Positions 59,128 through 64,000 of a stretch of DNA of 64,000 bases are shown here, in pieces (the first letter of the stretch is position 1; each line of letters opens with the position of its first letter). The position numbers and the translations under genes are program-made. The DNA is from GCA-002050365 sp964237235. GTDB lineage: Bacteria; Acidobacteriota; Blastocatellia; Pyrinomonadales; Pyrinomonadaceae. The DNA lies in the NCBI GenBank assembly GCA_964237235.1, contig CAXSGY010000007.1, positions 1 through 64,000 on the forward strand, read 5' to 3'. The notes beneath the pieces were generated by a model, which saw only the letters and a list, made by a program, of their open reading frames with translations, was not told the DNA's origin and did no database searches.

Positions 59128-59280
59128 TTAGCGGCAAGCGTGATACTGACTTTTCAGATAATTACCGCCGCAGTTTGAGCAATGACGTTCCATTTTCGGA
59201 GGATGTTCCCGTTCGTTTTTTCTCACAGCATCGCGCCACGCCTTATTTCTGGCTTCTCGGAGTTTCTGTTCTCTACTCAT
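59128..59280 (-). CDS. Small zinc-knuckle protein, 50 residues
   Basis: ATG 59280 to TAA 59128. A basic helix (REQKLREARNKAWRDAVRKN) is followed by HCSNCGGNYLKSQYHACR, a zinc-binding Cys/His cluster. It overlaps the stop of the holin-like gene by 8 nt, typical of compact phage operons. Confidence 0.5.
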   Translation of the reverse strand: MSREQKLREARNKAWRDAVRKNEREHPPKMERHCSNCGGNYLKSQYHACR

Positions 59281-59524
59281 TCGGCTGATTGTCTAAAGGT
59301 TCAGGCTGTTCCGGTTCTACCCAGTTGATCGCCTTTTCAAGCGCGAGCAACGCGCCGGTCACAAGCGGCACAATCAGAGCGAGCAGAAAAGTTTTGAGTT
59401 CATTGGTGTTGTTGAATGCCGTTACGCCGATCAGGGCGGCAAGTATGGTAGAGATTGACGAGCTGATGAAGCCTTTAAGAAAGCGATTAAAAACCGCTTC
59501 GGCTTTGGTCATTGGTTGGTTCAT
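59273..59524 (-). CDS. Holin-like membrane protein, 83 residues
   Basis: A small protein with two predicted helices (FISSSISTILAALIGVTAFN and FLLALIVPLVTGALLALEKAI), a basic N-terminus and an acidic C-terminal tail (EPEQPEPLDNQPNE). This two-helix form next to a muralytic gene is typical of holins. Start at 59524 (or Met at 59512). Role in lysis is inferred from neighbourhood. Confidence 0.55.
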   Translation of the reverse strand: MNQPMTKAEAVFNRFLKGFISSSISTILAALIGVTAFNNTNELKTFLLALIVPLVTGALLALEKAINWVEPEQPEPLDNQPNE

Positions 59525-59657
59525 TGATTTCGTTTAATTTAATGATGTCTATGTAAGTGATATGCGGATATTTGAGAATCGCAATATCCAGCGGCTCTTT
59601 TGTATCCGGGTGTTGGATTATCGTCCAGATTCGTTTAGGAATTTGAGGGGCGGGCAT
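59487..59657 (-). CDS. Possible small protein overlapping the lysis genes
   Basis: A 56-residue frame from ATG 59657 to stop at 59487, overlapping the transglycosylase end and holin start by about 40 nt each. The product has a Pro-rich start and IWTIIQHPDTKEPLDIAILK, protein-like but unrecognised. No good ribosome site. Could be an unexpressed overlap. Confidence 0.35.
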   Translation of the reverse strand: MPAPQIPKRIWTIIQHPDTKEPLDIAILKYPHITYIDIIKLNEINEPTNDQSRSGF

Positions 59658-60208
59658 TTTGAGTGAACAGTCCACGGCTTGGCGTTCTTTCTGCTGCTCA
59701 TATATTTGATCGCAGCTTTTACGTTGGCTTCCGCGTCGAATACATTTTGTCCAGCCTTACCTTCATCGGTTGCTTCCCATGTTCCCGATATATATTGGTA
59801 AATTCCTTTCGCTGTGCTGTGTCGGTTAGCGGAAAACTGATTAAAACCAGATTCCCGTTCGGCGATACAAAGCGGCGTGGCTGCGTCAATTCCGAATTGT
59901 TCTGCATATTGCCGGATGAGATTTTTGACTTCTTCCTGTTGGTAAATCTTGCCAGAATATACGGCGGGACTTTCATTTCTGCTAACCGTTTTTTGAACAG
60001 CAGGCGGCTTTTTAGTTCCCTGAATTTTAGGCTTAAATTCATTGGCGTAAGGGCGCAGGATTACTTTCGGAAATGAATCATCCGGCGCGAAGATTAACGG
60101 TTTTTCTTTTGGTTTTTGAGCGGCGGCAATCAGCGGGATTAAGATTCCCAAAATGATAATTGCGCCGACAATAACGTAGATGGTTTGTTTGGCGAATTGA
60201 GGTTTAAT
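59618..60208 (-). CDS. SLT-type lytic transglycosylase with apparent ATT start
   Basis: A lysozyme-like (SLT) protein of 196 residues if begun at ATT 60208-60206. From there, the frame reads Ile/Met-KPQFAKQ, a hydrophobic helix (VIVGAIIILGILIPLIAAAQ), then the catalytic domain. The first usual start codon, TTG at 60151, would truncate this signal anchor. No in-frame ATG, GTG or TTG lies between a TGA stop near 60234 and 60151. SLT signatures: CIAERESGFNQFSANRHS with catalytic Glu, TAKGIYQYISGTW, and NVKAAIKYMSSR. It would cleave peptidoglycan at the envelope in lysis or in entry. Confidence 0.7.
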   Translation of the reverse strand: MKPQFAKQTIYVIVGAIIILGILIPLIAAAQKPKEKPLIFAPDDSFPKVILRPYANEFKPKIQGTKKPPAVQKTVSRNESPAVYSGKIYQQEEVKNLIRQYAEQFGIDAATPLCIAERESGFNQFSANRHSTAKGIYQYISGTWEATDEGKAGQNVFDAEANVKAAIKYMSSRKNAKPWTVHSKCPPLKFLNESGR

Positions 60209-60243
60209 GTGAAACCTGTTTGAAGCCGACAGTCGCCGTCAAT

Positions 60244-60281
60244 AGGTATAATTATACCTGTATTTTACCTGTTTTATACCT
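60244..60281. promoter_or_regulatory. Operator-like array with 11-bp period
   Basis: A perfect 16-bp palindrome AGGTATAATTATACCT (60244-60259) is followed by TTTTACCT (to 60270) and TTATACCT (to 60281), so the TACCT ends recur every 11 bp. On the minus strand it includes TATAAT upstream of the transglycosylase gene, so it may be a promoter covered by operators. Confidence 0.5.
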
Positions 60282-60333
60282 ATCGCCCTCCGAGCGGATT
60301 TAAGGCTTTTATTTGTCTATCTGAATTATAACA

Positions 60334-60498
60334 CTAGAGCTGTGAGCGACGGGGGATAACTGCGCCGAACAGATAAGCGGCAAGGCTGACCAAAGCCGCC
60401 CAAGCCAAGAAGTTCTGCATTTCATTAACGGAAATATGGAAATTCTGATGCAAGACGTAAGCGACGACCATTAGCGCGAAATATATTACTGCTGACAT
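60334..60498 (-). CDS. Two-helix membrane protein, 54 residues
   Basis: ATG 60498 to TAG 60334. Two hydrophobic helices (SAVIYFALMVVAYVLHQNF and FLAWAALVSLAAYLFGAVI) with basic C-terminus (PRRSQL). It sits in the lysis/wall module between the transglycosylase and the metallopeptidase-like gene, so it is a second holin or spanin-like candidate. Confidence 0.5.
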   Translation of the reverse strand: MSAVIYFALMVVAYVLHQNFHISVNEMQNFLAWAALVSLAAYLFGAVIPRRSQL

Positions 60499-60512
60499 AT
60501 TTTATTATTTAA

Positions 60513-61199
60513 TTATAAAGCGTCCGAATTTGGGATATTCGCCGGAATGGTAAAGCCTTCGAGATTTGCTTTCTTCTCTAAGTAATCCATATCCGGCACC
60601 GGCTGGCAGATCCAAACCGTTTCGGAATTTTTGGACTTTACGACTTTCGATTGATTAGTCATAGATGATTCAGTATTAATTGTTTTAAGGGCGGCTTCTA
60701 ATTTTTCGTAGTCAATATAATCCATCAATGCCTGACGCTGCGGCGGGTTTTGCAAAAGCAGTTCGTGCGTTCTGTCCGGCTGTCCGGTTAGAAATTGCAA
60801 GGCGTGGCAAATTTCGTGAAAGATGCGATGAACGGCGATATGCGCTTCGGGAAAATTCGGATCGTCGTAAACCGAAACTTCACATCTGACCGACTTGCCG
60901 ACATCTGCCCACGTCATAAATCCCCAAGTCGAATAATTGTTTTGATACTGCTCTGGATTAACCAGAAACACGCTTATTTGCCCTGTAGCGAGCGGCGTTA
61001 TGTTTTTCCGATACCAACCTACATCTATCGCCTGCATCCCGTTAAAAGGCGAAATAGGAATATTCTCGAAGTCGGTTTGTTTTACGTCAAACGCCGCTTC
61101 AAGACGATTATGGGAATAGGTCTTAAACCATTCGGCGAGCTTCGGCAGGGTGCTTTGAAAATCCCACGAAATATTATTGGCAATGATCGTTACGTTCAT
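60513..61199 (-). CDS. HExxH metallopeptidase-like protein
   Basis: A 228-residue protein with zinc-protease motif HRIFHEICHALQFL (HEICH) near residue 125-135 and a downstream Asp/Glu region. The N-terminal part (MNVTIIANNISWDFQ) has no signal peptide. C-terminal region has VWICQPVPDMDYLEKKA. The substrate may be peptidoglycan peptides or a structural protein. It begins in an ATGA overlap with the M23 gene stop, so it is in one operon with the wall-cleaving genes. I do not recognise a named family. Confidence 0.55.
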   Translation of the reverse strand: MNVTIIANNISWDFQSTLPKLAEWFKTYSHNRLEAAFDVKQTDFENIPISPFNGMQAIDVGWYRKNITPLATGQISVFLVNPEQYQNNYSTWGFMTWADVGKSVRCEVSVYDDPNFPEAHIAVHRIFHEICHALQFLTGQPDRTHELLLQNPPQRQALMDYIDYEKLEAALKTINTESSMTNQSKVVKSKNSETVWICQPVPDMDYLEKKANLEGFTIPANIPNSDAL

Positions 61200-61729
61200 T
61201 TCTTGACTATTTTAAGAACATCGCCGTCCGGCATAAAATGCTTTGATAGCTGGTCGCCGAAAGCCGGGTCGGATGCCCACTGAATTACGGTGTAGGAGCC
61301 GTAATCGAACATCAAACCGACTTTGCCGTCCTGCTCGATATATTGCGGTTTCATTATTTTTTCCTTTCCCCAGTTATAAGTTTCCGGGTCAATTAATTTT
61401 CCTTTAGATTTAACTTCCTGATGTAAATGCGGATTAGTCGTGAACGCCCCGGTGTTGCCGGTAACTGCGATCAGCTCGCCCTCTTTTACCTGCCCTGATT
61501 TGCGGATCAGTTTCGATAAATGACGAGCGGTTAATTGGTCGCCGTTTGCTCTGGTGAGCGTCAGAAAATTGCCGCCCTCGTAACCGAAGCCGGTCTGAAT
61601 CGTGCCGTCAAACGGAGCGTAATAATTAACATATGAGGCTTCGTAATCGGTGCCGGTATGTTTCGTTCCGTAGAACGTCGGCTGTCCGAATTTGTAGCCG
61701 CCGATTTTTCTTTTAAGAAGTGGAAACAT
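61196..61729 (-). CDS. M23 (LytM-type) endopeptidase
   Basis: A 177-residue metallopeptidase of the M23 family, cleaving peptide cross-links of peptidoglycan. Metal ligands: His and Asp in KHTGTDYEASY, and HLH in TTNPHLHQEV. The glycine-rich GFGYEGGNFLTLTRANGD and ARHLSKLI stretches match the family beta-sheet. A C-terminal segment of about 50 residues extends it. Start ATG overlaps the previous stop (TAATG). Probably a virion-associated or lysis enzyme. Confidence 0.85.
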   Translation of the reverse strand: MFPLLKRKIGGYKFGQPTFYGTKHTGTDYEASYVNYYAPFDGTIQTGFGYEGGNFLTLTRANGDQLTARHLSKLIRKSGQVKEGELIAVTGNTGAFTTNPHLHQEVKSKGKLIDPETYNWGKEKIMKPQYIEQDGKVGLMFDYGSYTVIQWASDPAFGDQLSKHFMPDGDVLKIVKK

Positions 61730-62148
61730 TAGTTTGCGATTATTTCAAATGTATCGGTGTAAGTATCAACTTTGGCTTTGCCGACCAGCCATTTACCGTA
61801 TTCGCCGTGTCCGTGCAGAGTATAAAGTCCGGGCGTTAAATCAATCGGCGTGGTGAAGGCGATAACTTTTTTGACGCAACCTTTATTGGCTTGAAATGTG
61901 CCGAGAAAAACTATCTTTCTGGTCGGACCATCCCAGGTTTGCGTAATATCGCCGCTCGCGTTCGACAGCTTGCAGTAATCGGCTTCGACCTGCAACGGTT
62001 CGCCGGCTTTCAGTTGTTTGTTAATGACGTGATAAGGCTGCTGGGCAAAAGTATATTCGTGAAACGGAATAATTCTAATAACAATTCCGGCGACAATTAA
62101 GAGGAACACGGCGATAATCACGCCTTGAAAAATCTTTTGTAAAATCAT
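61729..62148 (-). CDS. Membrane-anchored beta-rich protein, 139 residues
   Basis: One N-terminal helix (KIFQGVIIAVFLLIVAGIVI) then a beta-rich soluble domain: EPLQVEADYCKLSNASGDIT, VFLGTFQANKGCVKKVIAF and LTPGLYTLHGHGEYG. Two Cys may form a disulfide. I do not recognise the family. It overlaps the neighbouring genes (ATGA and TAATG), showing a compact late operon. Confidence 0.6.
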   Translation of the reverse strand: MILQKIFQGVIIAVFLLIVAGIVIRIIPFHEYTFAQQPYHVINKQLKAGEPLQVEADYCKLSNASGDITQTWDGPTRKIVFLGTFQANKGCVKKVIAFTTPIDLTPGLYTLHGHGEYGKWLVGKAKVDTYTDTFEIIAN

Positions 62149-62465
62149 TTGAGAACTTGATTAATGACGGCGTAAACGACGGCGGAAATCACGATGCCCG
62201 CCACGCCGTAAACTTGATTTCGCAAAGTGTTGTTAGCATCTTTTAATTCCTGAATCTTCGGGTCGTATTCATCTTTAAGAGCTTTAATTTTGTCTTCAAA
62301 CTCCCGGCGGCTGACCGATTCGTTTTTGATTTCCTTAACGTCTTTTTTGATCTCGGAAATATCGCGCTGAAGATAGGAAAAATCTTTGGTTAAACCGATT
62401 AGCGCGGCTTCGGTAGAATTGCGACGGTCGGCGATTATAGGCGAGTTGTTTTCTTCATCTGCCAT
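62145..62465 (-). CDS. Coiled-coil membrane protein (XhlA-like)
   Basis: A 106-residue protein with a long charged coiled coil (ISEIKKDVKEIKNESVSRRE, KIKALKDEYDPKIQELKD) and a C-terminal membrane helix (VYGVAGIVISAVVYAVINQV). This layout is like XhlA-type phage lysis/holin-associated proteins. Preceded by a possible TATAAT -10 box on the minus strand near 62510. Lysis role is inferred. Confidence 0.55.
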   Translation of the reverse strand: MADEENNSPIIADRRNSTEAALIGLTKDFSYLQRDISEIKKDVKEIKNESVSRREFEDKIKALKDEYDPKIQELKDANNTLRNQVYGVAGIVISAVVYAVINQVLK

Positions 62466-62580
62466 TGGAAAAGATTAATAGTGGATAAATGAGCTTTACT
62501 GTAATTATACAGGGTGTACGCTGCGGGTATGATTATACTTGGATTTTTATTCTTTCTGGTGCTGGGAATTTTTATCGGAT

Positions 62581-64000
62581 TTAACGATTAGCCGCGTTTT
62601 GCACAATTCGTTTTGTTCCTTTGCTGATGATCTTGCCGACTGTTCCGGTGCCGATATTTTTAGCCGCGTCGAGTCCGACTGCCGAATTGGTTAATACTCT
62701 GGTCGAGGTGGATAAATGCCTGCCTAAAATCGTGGCAAAGGCAAGCGGATGAGTAACGCCCGCGCTGGCGAGAATCGTGTCTTGCAGACCGACTAATTTG
62801 CGGCGATTGGCGCGCGCCAATCCGTCAACCACGCTGTCTTCCAACCGTCCGTAAACGGATAATTTTTTATTGAGGCTTCTGACTAATTCCGGCTGACCGG
62901 ATTTATTTTCAATCTCGGTTTTAAGTCCCGAAGCCAAAACTTTCATCGCGTCTTTTTTCTTGCTCAACGACGGATCAATTTTATAAGCGACATCGCGCAG
63001 TTCAGAATACAGATTGCGCTTTATTTCGTTGGCTTGCGACACGCTGAATTGTTCCGGCAATTCGTTGATGATTTCTTCGTAGAGCGACGCGCTGCTGCTC
63101 GCGCCGGGCGTGGCTTTTAATCGTTCAATCGTTGACTGCAAGTAAGGCGCGACATCCTCGCGTTTGATGACACCGGAACTGGCTTGCAGAACCGATTGCA
63201 GTTTATTTTCATTGGCGGTTAATTCCCGATCCGATATTTTCAGCAGTCCCTTCGCGCTTCCTTTTATGCCTTCGCGCACCAGTTCCTTGCCGAGCGTCTC
63301 GCTGCCGTATTTGACGTTTTTCTTGAGGTCTTGCAGCGCGGGTTTAACCGCTTGATTCATCAGATATTCCGGCAGGCTGCGGGTCGCCAGTTCTTTTACT
63401 TTTCCGAGGACTTTGCCGGCTCCAGCGATGCCCAGATTCGATCCCGCCCCGAGTGCCGCCGAAGAAACAAGTTGTCCGTTGGACTGGTTATTGTTCAATC
63501 CTCCGGCAAGCCCGAACGCCGCGCCTTCGAGGGCTATTTTGCCCGCTTTGACAGCCTTGCCGCCCGAATTGAGAACGCGCGCCGTTTCATTCAAAGTATT
63601 AGCGAGTTCCGGTGCCGTTTTGGTGATGATGCCGCCGTATTTTACGCCCTGCAAACTGCCTCCGGCGAGCGTGTTTAATCCGACGTTGGCGAACGAACCC
63701 AGCACTTCACGATTGCTCAGAAGCGAGCCGGGATCAATTTCTCCTTCGGTCATTCGGTCGTTGCCGCCGCTCGTGGTTTTCAACTGGTTCAGAAGCGGCT
63801 GGCGGCGCACGTCGCCCGCGGGAAGTTTATGCAGGGCGTTGATAATTTTCTGCTGACTTTGCAGAGCTTGCGCGTTTTGAGTGCCGATCTGGTTATTCGC
63901 GCCGGTCGCGTTGCGAACCGCCGAGGCGATGCCCTGCCCGGCTTTTTCAATGCCGAGAAAACCGGCGGCTTTTTGGAGAATGCCGCGATTTTGCTGATAG
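62581..64000 (-). CDS. Phage-like structural or injection protein, partial
   Basis: The frame is open to the window edge, so the 5' end is missing; at least 473 residues are seen. A GTG at 63810 that could be mistaken as a start lies inside the gene, because codons upstream read on without a stop (GILQKAAGFLGIEKAGQG, NNQIGTQNAQALQS). The sequence is Ala/Gly/Ser-rich and helical, with ALEGAAFGLAGGLNNNQSNG and VQNAANR at the end. It resembles the long glycine-rich internal or tail-associated proteins of phages. No catalytic motif seen. Confidence 0.6.
   Translation of the reverse strand, partial: YQQNRGILQKAAGFLGIEKAGQGIASAVRNATGANNQIGTQNAQALQSQQKIINALHKLPAGDVRRQPLLNQLKTTSGGNDRMTEGEIDPGSLLSNREVLGSFANVGLNTLAGGSLQGVKYGGIITKTAPELANTLNETARVLNSGGKAVKAGKIALEGAAFGLAGGLNNNQSNGQLVSSAALGAGSNLGIAGAGKVLGKVKELATRSLPEYLMNQAVKPALQDLKKNVKYGSETLGKELVREGIKGSAKGLLKISDRELTANENKLQSVLQASSGVIKREDVAPYLQSTIERLKATPGASSSASLYEEIINELPEQFSVSQANEIKRNLYSELRDVAYKIDPSLSKKKDAMKVLASGLKTEIENKSGQPELVRSLNKKLSVYGRLEDSVVDGLARANRRKLVGLQDTILASAGVTHPLAFATILGRHLSTSTRVLTNSAVGLDAAKNIGTGTVGKIISKGTKRIVQNAANR

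Noticed and set aside
62529..62591. A 20-residue hydrophobic peptide on the plus strand
   Set aside because: It overlaps the end of the minus-strand gene and has no ribosome site; too short to support.
1..64000. CRISPR array
   Set aside because: No regularly spaced repeats with unique spacers were seen; the tandem words at 15606-15720 are too short and degenerate.

Overview
The window reads as a chromosomal segment of a Gram-negative, mid-GC bacterium, most likely an acidobacterium of the Blastocatellia/Pyrinomonadaceae type. That assignment is inference. It rests on the secreted VWA-domain protein of the acidobacterial kind, the separate pilB/pilT/pilC genes with acidobacterial-looking secreted neighbours, the wax-ester/P450-BM3 lipid locus, and the abundant palindromic intergenic repeats. 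No rRNA or other taxonomic marker is present.

Layout. (1) 1-3.5 kb: the integrase end of a mobile element that continues leftward (zinc-ribbon protein, excisionase-like HTH protein, unknown 509-residue protein, tyrosine recombinase preceded by helically phased AGATACA repeats). (2) 3.6-10 kb: housekeeping genes (VWA protein, kynA, a cold-shock gene with a strong promoter and long leader, selA, serC), separated by several different palindromic repeat families. (3) 10-17 kb: a secreted TPR protein and a type IV pilus motor cluster (pilB, a basic secreted protein, pilT, pilC). (4) 17-23.3 kb: a redox island (two zinc-free MDR oxidoreductases, one frameshifted; an aldo/keto reductase; an SDR; a divergent TetR regulator with a visible operator), flanked by diverged repeats and an IS256-type transposase remnant. 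(5) 23.3-36 kb: carbon storage and fatty-acid metabolism (two phasin-like proteins, PhaR, a lipase-like hydrolase, WS/DGAT, a CYP102-like P450-reductase fusion, GNAT, acyl-CoA ligase, acetyl-CoA synthetase). (6) 36-47.4 kb: FdhD, a 1514-residue CheB-CheR-PAS-histidine kinase with a NarL-type response regulator, then an unusual signalling run (receiver with Ser at the phospho-site, PYP-like PAS protein without the chromophore Cys, Crp-like regulator, sigma protein with region 2 only), a GlcG-type protein and a ROK regulator. (7) 47.4-64 kb: tRNA-Leu(CAA), directly followed by a tyrosine integrase and a prophage-like element that runs off the right edge.

The right-hand element is the least familiar part. 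It has HNH and VRR-NUC nucleases, many tiny CxxC zinc-ribbon proteins, a compact early operon on the plus strand ending in a phage-type ssDNA-binding protein, a methyltransferase fused to a nuclease-like domain with a membrane partner, a DUF932 protein, and a lysis/wall module (small membrane proteins, SLT transglycosylase, HExxH protein, M23 peptidase). It also carries about 350 nt of non-coding sequence with nested and pseudoknot-compatible pairings, an 11-bp-period operator-like array, and two genes whose homologous or signal-like N-termini extend upstream of any canonical start codon (apparent ATA and ATT starts).

How the genes work together: the 23-36 kb block plausibly links fatty-acid activation, subterminal hydroxylation, neutral-lipid synthesis, granule coating and lipolysis. 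The 37-45 kb block looks like a sensory relay feeding transcription control. In the right element, the cell-wall genes form one minus-strand late operon with overlapping start and stop codons.
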